Shown: in pieces, positions 9,757 through 18,258 of the stretch | Position numbering within the stretch: the first letter of the stretch is position 1 | Layout of the letters: each line of letters begins with the position of its first letter | NCBI RefSeq assembly: GCF_014641075.1 | Contig: NZ_BMHP01000002.1 | Coordinates: 1,488,001 to 1,552,000 of the forward strand | Length of the DNA stretch: 64,000 nt | DNA from: Paenibacillus nasutitermitis | GTDB taxonomy: Bacteria > Bacillota > Bacilli > Paenibacillales > Paenibacillaceae | Reading direction: 5' to 3' | Notes under the pieces: model-generated | What the model saw: the letters and a program-made list of their open reading frames with translations, nothing else | What the model was told of the DNA's origin: nothing | Database searches by the model: none | Made by a program: the position numbers and the translations under genes

Positions 9757-9797
9757 ATAAAAAAAAGCCCGCTGCACAGTGTACAGTGGACTTTCCT
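9757..9797 (-). terminator. Terminator of the LysR regulator gene
   Basis: On the minus strand a hairpin pairing AAAGTCC/GGGCTTT, with an inner CTGT/GCAG arm, is followed by eight T. It lies 10 bases after the regulator stop codon. Confidence 0.75.
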
Positions 9798-9806
9798 TGG
9801 ATCTGC

Positions 9807-10706
9807 TTATTTAATCCCCTTGCAGCTGAAATAATCGAGCAAAAAGCTTTGAAATGCCTTAGCCACCAAAGGAAGCTTCTCGTTGGATCGGTAAATGAGA
9901 CCGATGGTTCTCGTTATTTGTGGAGACTTTACCCGAACCTTGACCGGCTGCAGCGGGCCGGAAGGATAGAGGGCCATCTCCGGCAGCAGACTGACCCCCA
10001 TCCCGGCCGCGACTAATCCGCGGATAGTATCGGTCTCTTCCCCTTCAAATCCGATATTGGGCGTAAAGCCCGCTTCCCGGCAGGCATCCCAGACAATTGG
10101 TCGCAAAGAATAACCCTGGCTGAAGAGCACAAAATTATCTTCCTTCAACTGGATTAAATCAATGGCATCTTCCCCGGCCAGATGATGATTGGGCGGAAGA
10201 ATGGCGAACAGTTCCTCTGTCAGTACTGTTTCCCCGGTCACATGCCCATGCTGCTCGGGAAATGGCGATACGAAGGATAAATCAACCTCTCCTTTGATCA
10301 CATCACGGATGAGGGAAGGATACATGCCCTGTTTGAACCTGAATGTGACATTGGGATGCAGCTTCCGAAATGTCGAGACGATTTCGGGAATCAGTGAAAA
10401 CCCGAGACTATGCGGAAAACCAAGCCTGATCTCGCCTTTCTCGGGATCAAGAAATTCATGCACATCCGAAACAGCCCGTTCCAAATCGGCTAAAATCACT
10501 TCGGCTCTTTTCAGGAATAATGCCCCAACCGGAGTCAATTGCAGATTGCGTCCCTTTTGCAGAAACAGCTTTGCACCGAGCTCCTGCTCCAGTTGATGGA
10601 TTTGCCGGCTTACCGCCGATTGCGCGACATGCAGCTCTTCCGCCGCTTGTGTCACATGTTCTTTCTTGGCTACCTTCACAAAATAATGCAGCTGTCGAAG
10701 CTCCAT
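9807..10706 (-). CDS. LysR family transcriptional regulator, GltC-like
   Basis: This 299-residue protein has the canonical LysR winged helix-turn-helix: MELRQLHYFVKVA, EELHVAQSAVSRQI and LTPVG. A periplasmic-binding-like effector domain follows (about 90-295), with RLGFPHSLGF and GLVAAGMGVSLLPE. The start, the segment HVAQSAVSRQI and the dipeptide order throughout match Bacillus GltC closely from memory. GltC activates glutamate synthase (gltAB) transcription. No gltAB genes lie here; neighbours are a rhomboid protease and a PBP, so the target is unknown. Confidence 0.88.
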   Translation of the reverse strand: MELRQLHYFVKVAKKEHVTQAAEELHVAQSAVSRQIHQLEQELGAKLFLQKGRNLQLTPVGALFLKRAEVILADLERAVSDVHEFLDPEKGEIRLGFPHSLGFSLIPEIVSTFRKLHPNVTFRFKQGMYPSLIRDVIKGEVDLSFVSPFPEQHGHVTGETVLTEELFAILPPNHHLAGEDAIDLIQLKEDNFVLFSQGYSLRPIVWDACREAGFTPNIGFEGEETDTIRGLVAAGMGVSLLPEMALYPSGPLQPVKVRVKSPQITRTIGLIYRSNEKLPLVAKAFQSFLLDYFSCKGIK

Positions 10707-10740
10707 GATTTCCCCTCTTCTCTTACGTTCCCGTCCGTGC

Positions 10741-11352
10741 TCAATGGCGTTTTCTTTTATTTATCAAATACCAGTCAAATGCATAAGCCATAACGAACCC
10801 TGCAAACAGTCCGCCTACATGGGCCCATAGGCCGATTCCCGGTACAAATACGGAGTACACCAGTCCAAATATCAAAATCATATATACCGTCTTGCGGGAT
10901 GCATCATCCAGTGATTTTTTCATAAGGGCCAAATACAGATACGCCCCATAGATGCCGTATATCGCACCTGACGCGCCCGCACCCGCCGTTTCTGCTTCCG
11001 CAATGGCGCTGAACAGGTTGCCGATGATCCCGCTGATCAGATAGAAAACCAGATAACGGACATGTCCCAGCATCTTCTCCAGCGGCGGCGCAAAAATCAG
11101 AACTGCAAACATATTAAAAAACAGATGCTGAAAGCCCAAATGTAAAAAAACCGCCGTCACATAACGCCAAGGCTCCTCAAGGGAAAAATAATTCTCGTCA
11201 GGGTAACTGTAAAAAATGCCCCCATTGAGCAGCGCATGGTTTCCGCTAAGCTCATCAATCAGAAAAACCAGCAGGTTCAGGGCAATAATGATCGCCGTGA
11301 CCGGATACATCCGTAAATAACCGCGAAAGCTTTCATATCGTAGAAAGATCAT
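10741..11352 (-). CDS. Rhomboid family intramembrane serine protease
   Basis: The protein has 203 residues with about six membrane segments. The rhomboid signatures are clear: HLFFNMFAVLIFAPPLE in TM2, catalytic Ser in GASGAIYGIYGAY, and catalytic His in LWAHVGGLFAGFV. Rhomboids cleave membrane-spanning substrates within the bilayer. Start ATG 11352 has GAGGG about 7 bases upstream; the longer frame to 11454 would run through the divergent tpx promoter and is rejected. It is transcribed divergently from tpx and precedes the LysR gene on the same strand with a 34-base gap, so both could be co-transcribed. Confidence 0.9.
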   Translation of the reverse strand: MIFLRYESFRGYLRMYPVTAIIIALNLLVFLIDELSGNHALLNGGIFYSYPDENYFSLEEPWRYVTAVFLHLGFQHLFFNMFAVLIFAPPLEKMLGHVRYLVFYLISGIIGNLFSAIAEAETAGAGASGAIYGIYGAYLYLALMKKSLDDASRKTVYMILIFGLVYSVFVPGIGLWAHVGGLFAGFVMAYAFDWYLINKRKRH

Positions 11353-11374
11353 CCCTAACCCTCTTTCCCGTAAA

Positions 11375-11405
11375 TTGGACAACTGCAATTCATTACGATT
11401 ATAAT
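11375..11405 (+). promoter_or_regulatory. Possible sigma-A promoter of tpx
   Basis: TTGGAC (11375-11380) and TATAAT (11400-11405) are separated by 19 bases, longer than the optimum. The -10 region also partly resembles a PerR-type TTATAAT repeat, but its second half is poor. Confidence 0.35.
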
Positions 11406-11453
11406 AAATTTGTTCTATAACATACAATTTTTTCAGGAGGAGGACGTTTTCCA

Positions 11454-11972
11454 ATGGCTCAAGAACGCACAGGTGTGGCTACCCTCAAAGGTAACCCGCT
11501 AACACTGATCGGCCCTGAACTGAAAAAAGGTGATCAAGCGCCTGATTTTCAACTGAACAAATCATTGGTGGATGTCGTTTCATTGAAAGATTTCGCCGGC
11601 AAAATCAAGCTCGTCAGCGTCGTACCGTCCATTGATACCGGCGTATGCGATGCGCAAACGCGCCGTTTTAACGAAGAGGCCGGCAAACTTGGTGATAACG
11701 TGGTCGTGCTTACCGTCAGCGCCGATCTTCCGTTTGCCCAGGCACGCTGGTGCGGAGCTGCCGGTGTTGAGAATGTGGTCATGTTGTCCGACTACAAAAA
11801 CAACAACTTCGGCGAAGCCTACGGCGTGCTGATTAAAGATCTTCACCTGGATTTCCGCAGCATCTTCGTCATCGACAGCAACGACACGATTCAATATGTT
11901 GAAGTGCTGGGCGAAATGACCGAGCATCCGAATTACGAACTTGCACTGGAAGCGGTAAAAGCTCTCGTATAA
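11454..11972 (+). CDS. tpx: Thiol peroxidase (2-Cys, Tpx type)
   Basis: The protein has 172 residues of the Tpx/atypical 2-Cys peroxiredoxin family. The peroxidatic Cys is in PSIDTGVCDAQTRRFN and the resolving Cys in FAQARWCGAAG. The N-terminal LKGNPLTLIG and GDQAPDF are family hallmarks. The enzyme reduces H2O2 and alkyl hydroperoxides in the cytoplasm with thioredoxin as electron donor. AGGAGGAGG lies about 10 bases upstream of ATG 11454. It is monocistronic, with a strong terminator directly after. Confidence 0.96.
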   Translation: MAQERTGVATLKGNPLTLIGPELKKGDQAPDFQLNKSLVDVVSLKDFAGKIKLVSVVPSIDTGVCDAQTRRFNEEAGKLGDNVVVLTVSADLPFAQARWCGAAGVENVVMLSDYKNNNFGEAYGVLIKDLHLDFRSIFVIDSNDTIQYVEVLGEMTEHPNYELALEAVKALV

Positions 11973-12025
11973 GTTACATACGGGCGAGGGCGCCGAACGT
12001 TTCGGATCGTACGCCAATTCACAAC

Positions 12026-12066
12026 AAAAGCGAGAGAAGGTTCACTTAAACCTTCCTCGCTTTTTG
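12026..12066. terminator. Bidirectional terminator between tpx and the DUF1499-like gene
   Basis: The arms AAAGCGAGAGAAGGTT and AACCTTCCTCGCTTT pair with one bulge around a 6-base loop, flanked by A- and T-runs. Confidence 0.85.
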
Positions 12067-12067
12067 T

Positions 12068-12460
12068 TTATATGCCGGACGTTTTATAAGCTGCAAGCTT
12101 CTTATCAATGGTTCGGTAAATATCGAGTATCGTCCGATAGTTGGAGCCTAGATCGCCGAGCGAACCCCGTGAAGCCGAATAGATATCAACAGCGGAGATG
12201 ACGGGATTTACACCGATTACCGATACGGTAATATCCATCGTCCGCCCTGTCATGGTACGTTTCTCCAGAACAATCTCTCCGACAGATACGACTTCATGCA
12301 GTACTTTGTACCCCTGCATCTTCTTCAATAAGGAGACAACTTCCTCCCATGCCTTATCCTTCGACAGCTTGTAAAAATGGGATTTTAGCAATGGATCTTT
12401 CGCTTTATCGCCAGTCAATTCATGACTGCGCAGCAACCCTATCAGGGTTCGCTTCAACAA
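12068..12460 (-). CDS. DUF1499-like protein
   Basis: This 130-residue cytoplasmic protein has no signal peptide or membrane segment. The pattern AWEEVVSLLKKM, then a beta-rich middle, then IYSASRGSLGDLGSNYRTI matches the conserved end of DUF1499 proteins (R-S-A-S-R-x-G-x-x-D-x-G-x-N-R). The assignment is from memory of that motif; the function of the family is unknown. The start is TTG at 12460, with GGGGGAG 8 bases upstream; a second TTG follows immediately. It stands alone downstream of the putative 6S RNA gene on the same strand. Confidence 0.65.
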   Translation of the reverse strand: MLKRTLIGLLRSHELTGDKAKDPLLKSHFYKLSKDKAWEEVVSLLKKMQGYKVLHEVVSVGEIVLEKRTMTGRTMDITVSVIGVNPVISAVDIYSASRGSLGDLGSNYRTILDIYRTIDKKLAAYKTSGI

Positions 12461-12525
12461 AGGTGATCTCCCCCTCTAACGTCTATGTATGCTAACAATT
12501 ATCATAGCATAAAGCTCACAATAAA

Positions 12526-12546
12526 AAAAAGGGGTTGCCCCCTTTT
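12526..12546 (-). terminator. Terminator of the 6S-like RNA
   Basis: On the minus strand AAAAGGGGG-CAA-CCCCTTTTTTTT forms a compact GC stem followed by eight T. Confidence 0.85.
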
Positions 12547-12737
12547 CTTGTTTCGAAAAACCCGCTAATGCCGTCCGACCCGCTTGCTTCTGAACCCGCT
12601 CTCGCAGGTGGGTGTCCGCAGAAACGTTTTTGAGGTCCCTTTTCGAGGGCATGTCAGCCACGTTCCGATATAGGTCTCCCGGGAAACAGCCATTGGTTCA
12701 AAACAACGTAAAGCCGTAACGAGCAAAAGCAGGATGT
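12529..12737 (-). ncRNA. ssrS: Probable 6S RNA
   Basis: A strong sigma-A promoter and an intrinsic terminator bracket about 200 bases that code for nothing convincing. The ends form a closing stem: 5' CCTGCT (12733-12728) pairs with AGCGGG (12566-12561), and TGC/CGT pair with GCA/ACG further in. The 5' side carries TGCTCG and the 3' side CGGACGGCAT, corresponding to the conserved TGTTCG and CGGCGGCAT flanks of the 6S closing stem. Inside, TGAACC pairs with GGTTCA and CCCTCGAAAAGGG forms a local hairpin. 6S RNA mimics an open promoter and sequesters the housekeeping RNA polymerase. The family call rests on motif and architecture, not on a covariance search. Confidence 0.75.
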
Positions 12738-12743
12738 ACGTTT

Positions 12744-12772
12744 ATTATAGAGGTTTTTAATTAAAAAGTAAA
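12744..12772 (-). promoter_or_regulatory. Sigma-A promoter of the 6S-like RNA
   Basis: TTTACT (12772-12767) and a perfect TATAAT (12749-12744) are separated by exactly 17 bases. Transcription is predicted to start near 12737. Confidence 0.8.
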
Positions 12773-12804
12773 CGTCAGCTGCTGCCAATTAAGGCACCGC
12801 CTTG

Positions 12805-13572
12805 TCAGCTGTCTTTTTTCACTTCTTCATTGAGGTTCATAAGCTCTGCTTCAGCCTCGGCTTCGGCAGCCTTCTCGGCCTGAAGCTGCAGCTTCGTATA
12901 GATCTGATAAAAACCCCAGAAGGATATCGCCGCTACGATGCTGCCCGTGAAGAAAGGCACCAGGAACATCAGCTTGGGTGAGCTGAAGCTGATATACACG
13001 ACCAGACCGCACATTACCGCAGTGGACAGGGAGCGGAAAGGACGCCCGATTGTCAGCAAAACGGCATTCTTCAGCAGTTGAAACGTCTTCATATGGTAAT
13101 GGACAATCATCGAGAAGAAGTTAAACAAGGAAACGGCAAGCAGGGCTATAATCGCAATAAACAAATACGATACAAGCTGGAATTTCGCTAATTCTTTCAA
13201 GTAGACCTGGAAGTCAACAATCAGAATCGCGAACAAAATCACATAAAGGATGCCGCCAATCATGCTCTGCAGGTAGCTTTCCTTATAATTCCGGAAAAAA
13301 GTACGCAGAAGCGGCACATCCACCTCGCCCATCACCCATTTGCGGGCAACGCCGAACATCGCCGCCGTCGCCGGAAATAGCGTAAAAGGAGCTATAATGC
13401 TCGACAAGATAACACTGCTCAAAAATTGATCGGTATTTTGAGCCATAATGACCGGAAAAATCAAGAAAATATACGGAATCGAACATACAATCCATAATAC
13501 ATTCGTCACCGATAGTCTCATAATCCATTCCGAAATCTTGTACAGCCCGCCCATTAAGCCTCTCATTTCCAT
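12805..13572 (-). CDS. DUF624 (YesL-like) membrane protein
   Basis: This 255-residue protein has about five or six membrane segments. The start GGLYKISEWIMRLSVTNVLW and the segment FPATAAMFGVARKWVMGE match the DUF624/YesL family, typically encoded beside carbohydrate ABC transporters in Paenibacillus. No sugar transporter is adjacent here, so the role is open. The C-terminal 35 residues are rich in Glu, Ala and Lys and look like a cytoplasmic helix. ATG 13572 or the ATG two codons on could both be used; GGGGG lies about 12 bases upstream. Confidence 0.8.
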   Translation of the reverse strand: MEMRGLMGGLYKISEWIMRLSVTNVLWIVCSIPYIFLIFPVIMAQNTDQFLSSVILSSIIAPFTLFPATAAMFGVARKWVMGEVDVPLLRTFFRNYKESYLQSMIGGILYVILFAILIVDFQVYLKELAKFQLVSYLFIAIIALLAVSLFNFFSMIVHYHMKTFQLLKNAVLLTIGRPFRSLSTAVMCGLVVYISFSSPKLMFLVPFFTGSIVAAISFWGFYQIYTKLQLQAEKAAEAEAEAELMNLNEEVKKDS

Positions 13573-13787
13573 GATTGCCTGAATCCCCCTAAGGCGCTTT
13601 TTTAGAAAAAAAAGAGAATGCGTGTCCTTTCGCTAAAAGCCGGGCGCTCTCATTTCTGTTGAAACGCGTTCAGCAAGCGATTTCATTATTCTCTAACTAT
13701 ATTACATAATGCCCCTATCCGCCAATATTTCATTCCAGGCTGTCCTTGTTGGCGGGTATTGCGTATGACCAGAACAGCATTGCAATT

Positions 13788-13841
13788 GAAGAAAACCGGG
13801 GCAATCCGCCGATTGCTCGGCTATACGGATAGCCCCGGTTA
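13788..13841 (-). terminator. Terminator of cshA
   Basis: On the minus strand AACCGGGGC pairs with GCCCCGGTT across a 29-base loop that can form inner pairs (CCG/CGG), followed by TTCTTC. It begins about 6 bases after the cshA stop. Confidence 0.65.
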
Positions 13842-13846
13842 CATCT

Positions 13847-15433
13847 TTAATTGCGGTTGAAATCCTCCGAAGATTGACGCGAACGACGGGTGTCGCTGCT
13901 GCGTCCTTGCGAAGAGCCTCTGCTGCCTTGTCCGTCACGATCGCTGCGGTTGTAGCTGCTGCTTCCGCCACTGCGTCCGCCGTAACCGCCACGGCTGTCG
14001 CCGCTGCGGCTTCCGCTGCTGCGTGGACCGCTGCCGGAACGATTGCCTCCGCCAAATGGTCCGCCGGAGAAACGGCGTCCGCTTGAACGGACATCAGGTC
14101 TGCGTTTTTTCGCGCGAATCGGATCTTCCGGAGTCAGCTCGATGCTGATATCCTTCTTTTCGCCCGTAATCAGCTTGATTGCGGCTGCGAGCAGATTCAC
14201 GGAATCATATTGTTCGAGAAGCTGAATGGTAATGGCTTTGAATTCATTAATGGAATCACTTTCGACGAATTCAAGAATACGCTCAGCCGTCACGCGCTGT
14301 TTGCCTTCAATCGCTTCCGCAATGCTAGGCAGCGGCTTCTTCGCGATCTTGTGGCGCGTCACTTTCTCGATGAAATGCAAATGGTCGATTTCACGTGGAG
14401 TGACGAATGACCAGGCTGTACCTTCTTTGCCTGCGCGGCCTGTACGGCCGATACGGTGAACATAGCTCTCCGGATCCTGCGGCAAATCGAAATTGATGAC
14501 ATGCGATACGCCAGACACATCAAGTCCGCGCGCAGCAACGTCCGTTGCCACAAGCACGTCGATGCTGCCGTCACGGAATTTGCGCATAACATTGTCGCGC
14601 TGGTTCTGCGACAGGTCCCCGTGCAGGCCGTCTGCGGAATAACCGCGTTTTTGGAGAGCTTCGCTGAGCTCATCCACCCGGCGTTTGGTGCGTCCGAAAA
14701 TAATCGCAAGCTCAGGCGATTCCATATCCAGCAGGCGGCTCAGCGCGTCAAACTTCTGACGTTCATGAACTTCAATATAAGCCTGCTCGATCAGCGGTGC
14801 GCTGATTTGGGTCGGGATTACCGACACATGCTCGGGATTTTTGAGGAATTGCTGCGCCAGCCGCTGAATATTATGCGGCATCGTGGCTGAGAACAGCATG
14901 GTGTGACGGTTCTCCGGAACCAGCGAGAGGATCGAGGTGATATCCTCCATAAAGCCCATGTCGAGCATTTCATCCGCTTCATCCAGCACAACCGTTTGCA
15001 CGTCGTCAAGCTTGATGGTTTTGCGGTTAATATGGTCAAGCAACCGTCCAGGTGTTCCGATAATGATTTGAGGCCTTTTCTTCAAGGAGCGAATTTGTCT
15101 ACCGATCTCTTGTCCGCCATAAATCGGCAGCGAACGAAGACCTTTGTAACGGGTAAGCTTTCCGATCTCTTCCGAAACTTGAATCGCAAGCTCGCGGGTC
15201 GGGGTCATGATTAATGCGACGATACGCTCTTCGGTTACCGGAATCTTGTTAACGAGCGGGATTCCGAAAGCGGCCGTTTTGCCCGTTCCTGTCTGAGCTT
15301 GACCGATCAAATCGGTACCGGTCAGCGCAATTGGAATGGCTTTGGATTGGATGGGAGTGGATTCTTCAAATCCGAGCTCCGTGATGGCTTGCAAAACTTT
15401 AGGTTCCAAGCCGAATTCAGCAAATGTTTTCAA
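13847..15433 (-). CDS. cshA: DEAD-box ATP-dependent RNA helicase CshA
   Basis: The protein has 528 residues. The Q motif region is FGLEPKVLQAITELGFEEST, motif I AQTGTGKT, motif Ia PTRELAIQ, motif II DEAD, motif III SAT and motif VI HRIGRTGRAGKEG. After the second RecA domain comes a low-complexity tail (about 445-528) rich in Arg, Gly and Ser, typical of CshA and DeaD proteins and used for RNA binding. CshA unwinds RNA in mRNA decay and ribosome assembly, especially in the cold. The start is TTG 15433, as an in-frame TGA lies just upstream; AAGGAG is 11 bases before it. Monocistronic. Confidence 0.93.
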   Translation of the reverse strand: MKTFAEFGLEPKVLQAITELGFEESTPIQSKAIPIALTGTDLIGQAQTGTGKTAAFGIPLVNKIPVTEERIVALIMTPTRELAIQVSEEIGKLTRYKGLRSLPIYGGQEIGRQIRSLKKRPQIIIGTPGRLLDHINRKTIKLDDVQTVVLDEADEMLDMGFMEDITSILSLVPENRHTMLFSATMPHNIQRLAQQFLKNPEHVSVIPTQISAPLIEQAYIEVHERQKFDALSRLLDMESPELAIIFGRTKRRVDELSEALQKRGYSADGLHGDLSQNQRDNVMRKFRDGSIDVLVATDVAARGLDVSGVSHVINFDLPQDPESYVHRIGRTGRAGKEGTAWSFVTPREIDHLHFIEKVTRHKIAKKPLPSIAEAIEGKQRVTAERILEFVESDSINEFKAITIQLLEQYDSVNLLAAAIKLITGEKKDISIELTPEDPIRAKKRRPDVRSSGRRFSGGPFGGGNRSGSGPRSSGSRSGDSRGGYGGRSGGSSSYNRSDRDGQGSRGSSQGRSSDTRRSRQSSEDFNRN

Positions 15434-15572
15434 ACTTTTTCAATCTCCTTCTATCTGCACTCTACAGAAAATATACAGTTCATTATAGCACAACATCTTG
15501 CATGAATACCAGCTAGTCAAAAGTACACATACTAATTGTACTTTACGCCAAAGCCGGCAGCGGCTCATAATC

Positions 15573-16430
15573 ATGCCGCCGAGCGCATGCAGTCAGGAGG
15601 AGATATCCCTGTTAAAGAGGCTGCAGACAACCCTTGTCATGCTTTTAAGCTCCACCTTAATTGCCTTTGGCTTCAATCAGCTGCTCATTCCGTTGAAGAT
15701 GATCAGCGGAGGCATATCAGGCATTACGATGATTGTCGGCTATGCGACTGGCTTGAATATAGGCTGGCTTTATTTGGTGCTGAATATACCTGTCCTGCTC
15801 TGGGGCCTGAAGGTTCTTGGACTCCGGTTTGTCGGCTGGAGCATCTTCTCGGTCCTAACAACAACCCTTGCGATACAACTGATCCCCGCCCAGCCGGTCG
15901 TGGACGATCTATTGCTTGGCGCTGTCTTCGGCGGGGTCGTCGTCGGCTTCGGCAGCGGACTTTCCTTGCGGGAAGGGGCTTCAACGGGAGGTTTCGATAT
16001 CGTTGCCACTGTTTTGACACGTAAACGAGACCTGTCGATCGGCATGCTAATTTTCGCCATGAACGGCAGCATCATTATTGCACTGGGTTTACTTACGGGG
16101 GACTGGAACGTAGCCCTCTACTCCCTGATTTCCATTTTCACCTCAGGTAAAATGATTGATCTGATCCACATCCGTTATGTGAAAATCACTGCGTTCATTA
16201 TTACCAACAACGCACAGGAGCTGCGCAAGGAACTGCTGCCGCTGCAGCGCGGAGTTACCGTGATCCGTACCCGCGGGGGCTACACGGACGCGGAGAGGGA
16301 TATGCTGATGACCGTGACCACGCGCTTCGAGCTGCCTCAGCTGCAGCAAATTATCCGGAAATCGGATCCCGCCGCCTTCGTAAATATTGTCGAAACCGTG
16401 GGAATTATGGGAGATTTCCGCAGGACCTGA
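15573..16430 (+). CDS. YitT family membrane protein (DUF161/DUF2179)
   Basis: The protein has 285 residues from ATG 15573. Five or six hydrophobic segments occupy residues 25-190, with the family motif LIPLKMISGGISGI and EGASTGGFDIVA. A C-terminal soluble DUF2179 domain ends the protein (GVTVIRTRGGYTDAERDMLM). The function of YitT proteins is unknown. ATG 15573 has no ribosome-binding site. An AGGAGGAG at 15595-15602 sits about 8 bases before CTG 15609, where family members usually begin, so the true start may be CTG 15609 (273 residues). It is divergent from cshA. Confidence 0.85.
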   Translation: MPPSACSQEEISLLKRLQTTLVMLLSSTLIAFGFNQLLIPLKMISGGISGITMIVGYATGLNIGWLYLVLNIPVLLWGLKVLGLRFVGWSIFSVLTTTLAIQLIPAQPVVDDLLLGAVFGGVVVGFGSGLSLREGASTGGFDIVATVLTRKRDLSIGMLIFAMNGSIIIALGLLTGDWNVALYSLISIFTSGKMIDLIHIRYVKITAFIITNNAQELRKELLPLQRGVTVIRTRGGYTDAERDMLMTVTTRFELPQLQQIIRKSDPAAFVNIVETVGIMGDFRRT

Positions 16431-16519
16431 GCAGGGTTATCCAATGCCCATCCTGCTTCTTCCGCAATATACGCAAATATGGAATTTTACGTGAACCCCT
16501 AGGTTTTTATGTTCGCTGC

Positions 16520-16528
16520 TGTTATAAT
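16520..16528 (+). promoter_or_regulatory. Extended -10 promoter upstream of the 64-residue protein gene
   Basis: TGT followed by TATAAT (16523-16528) is an extended -10 element. No good -35 box is visible 17 bases upstream. Transcription would start about 64 bases before the ATG. Confidence 0.4.
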
Positions 16529-16598
16529 AATGCTACCCCGCAGATTTGAATCTTGCCATACGTTTTTGCCCTCCATTACGATGAAAGGGTGATGCTTG

Positions 16599-16793
16599 AT
16601 GGACATGGAAACGGTCAAACTGTTGATGATTGTGGAAAAGCTGGTTCCAGAGCTAGTGCCTTTTCTCACGGAGCGGGAATTGAATTTGAATATTGTGCTC
16701 CGGGATGGATTGTCATTATTGGAGCCGGGAGATGCGATGGAAATCGTACAGCACAGTATTTGCGAGCATCAAAAAGCTGTATTTTTGCATTGA
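16599..16793 (+). CDS. Small conserved-looking protein of unknown function (64 residues)
   Basis: The ATG at 16599 has AAAGGGTG about 7 bases upstream, and the frame is closed by a TGA just before a very strong terminator. This makes a self-contained small transcription unit. The product begins MDMETVKLLMIVEKLVPELV. It is acidic and Leu/Val-rich, with predicted helices and no signal peptide or clear membrane segment. I do not recognise the family. Confidence 0.6.
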   Translation: MDMETVKLLMIVEKLVPELVPFLTERELNLNIVLRDGLSLLEPGDAMEIVQHSICEHQKAVFLH

Positions 16794-16804
16794 CGACAGA
16801 CAGC

Positions 16805-16839
16805 GCGGGAACGTATTTATACGTTCCCGCCTTTTTTTT
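16805..16839 (+). terminator. Strong intrinsic terminator
   Basis: GCGGGAACGTA and TACGTTCCCGC form a perfect 11-bp stem with a 4-base loop, followed by eight T. Confidence 0.95.
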
Positions 16840-16956
16840 GTCTCAGATCCGATTAGATCTTGCCCGATTGCTTTATATTCTACAAAAAACCTCTGTGCCT
16901 GTTTTTAAAACTGATTTATAATTAAAGGCACTAAGTCTAGTAGGGAGCGTTGTACT

Positions 16957-18168
16957 ATGGATGCCATTATTTCAGTCTTTTTGTTACTTTTCCATGTGAT
17001 ATCCGGGGGAGCGGCGCAACCGGGGAAAGAGAGCGCCTCCACCAACCATTTGCTTACGACTTTGTTCACTGCCGAGGCCCATGCACAGCCTGGTGGAACA
17101 GGACAGCAGACACCGCCAAGCTCTACTGGAACAAGCACCAACGGAACCGTGCTGGAGAAAAAAGATCCTCAGCCGGATGCCCCCAAGGTCAAGGGCATTT
17201 ATGTAACCGCCCATAGTGCCGGCGGAGCCCGCATGGAGACGCTGCTTAAACTGCTGGATGACACCGATCTGAACAGTATGGTCATCGACCTGAAGGACGA
17301 TGTCGGCTATATTACATACCCTACGGACAATGCGGCGCTGCTGAAGCTGGGCACGTCCAAGAAGTATATCCACGATATAAAGGCATTGATGGAACGACTT
17401 GAGAAGCATAAGGTTTACCCTATCGGCCGGATCGTTGTTTTTAAGGATACGGCGCTTGCCGCGAAGCATCCCGAGCTTTCCTTCCGCAAGAAGGACGGAA
17501 CGGTATGGAAGAATGGCAAAGGGGACGGATTTGTTAATCCTTACCGGAAAGAAGTTTGGGATTATAACATTGAAGCCGCTAAAGAAGCCGCAAAGCTTGG
17601 CTTTAAAGAAATCCAGTTTGATTATGTGCGTTTTCCCGAAGGGTTTGAGAACAAGGCCGACTCCCTCGTATTCACGCACAATGAGGTTAGCCGCGTGGAT
17701 ACGATCGCCGAGTTTATCAAATATGCCAAGGCCGAGCTGGAGCCTCTAGGGGTCCGGGTATCTGTAGATATATTCGGATATGCTGCATCCGTTCCCGCTG
17801 CGGAAGGAATCGGTCAGGACTTTGTCAAAATATCCAAGCATGTGGACGTCATCTGCCCCATGGTATATCCGAGCCATTACAGCACGGGCTGGTTCGATGT
17901 GAAGGATCCCGACAAAGATCCTTACGCAGTCATTAAAGGCTCCATGATCGATACGCATAAGAAACTGGATCCCATCGGTTCTTATAAACCTGTTATCCGC
18001 CCCTGGATTCAGGATTTCACCGCAAGCTGGCTGGGCAAAGGCCATTATGTCAAATACGGCAAGGAACAAGTGCAGGCTCAGATCAAGGCGCTTCACGACA
18101 CTGGAGTCGATGAGTTTCTCCTCTGGAATGCCGGCAATAAATACACCACAGGCGTCGATTACAAATAA
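16957..18168 (+). CDS. Putative glycoside hydrolase, DUF4015 family, secreted
   Basis: The protein has 403 residues. An N-terminal hydrophobic segment (residues 2-18) suggests a signal peptide, followed by a Ser/Thr/Pro/Gly linker to about residue 70. The rest matches the DUF4015 (PF13200) putative glycosidase family, a TIM-barrel-like fold: KGIYVTAHSAGG, MVIDLKDDVGYITY, FKEIQFDYVRFPEG, VSVDIFGYAAS and VICPMVYPSHY. The Asp in QFDYVRFP is a likely catalytic residue by analogy with other TIM-barrel glycosidases; the substrate is unknown. GGGAG lies about 9 bases before ATG. A strong bidirectional terminator follows. Confidence 0.85.
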   Translation: MDAIISVFLLLFHVISGGAAQPGKESASTNHLLTTLFTAEAHAQPGGTGQQTPPSSTGTSTNGTVLEKKDPQPDAPKVKGIYVTAHSAGGARMETLLKLLDDTDLNSMVIDLKDDVGYITYPTDNAALLKLGTSKKYIHDIKALMERLEKHKVYPIGRIVVFKDTALAAKHPELSFRKKDGTVWKNGKGDGFVNPYRKEVWDYNIEAAKEAAKLGFKEIQFDYVRFPEGFENKADSLVFTHNEVSRVDTIAEFIKYAKAELEPLGVRVSVDIFGYAASVPAAEGIGQDFVKISKHVDVICPMVYPSHYSTGWFDVKDPDKDPYAVIKGSMIDTHKKLDPIGSYKPVIRPWIQDFTASWLGKGHYVKYGKEQVQAQIKALHDTGVDEFLLWNAGNKYTTGVDYK

Positions 18169-18180
18169 ACCCGTTTCACA

Positions 18181-18232
18181 CAGAAAAGCCTTGCAGGACT
18201 GGCGTTTGCCAGTCGCTTGCAAGGCTTTTCTG
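18181..18232. terminator. Bidirectional terminator between the DUF4015 and FMN reductase genes
   Basis: A long stem with outer arms CAGAAAAGCCTTGCA / TTGCAAGGCTTTTCTG and inner ACTGGC/GCCAGT around GTTT. Confidence 0.9.
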
Positions 18233-18258
18233 CGGGTGCGGGATTCTATTCTTTGCAG

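Noticed and set aside
11385..11420. PerR operator before tpx
   Set aside because: TTATAAT is present but the second half of the inverted repeat matches poorly (about 10 of 14 positions).
12476..12661. 61-codon open frame on the minus strand
   Set aside because: It lies within the 6S-like RNA, runs through its terminator and has no ribosome-binding site.
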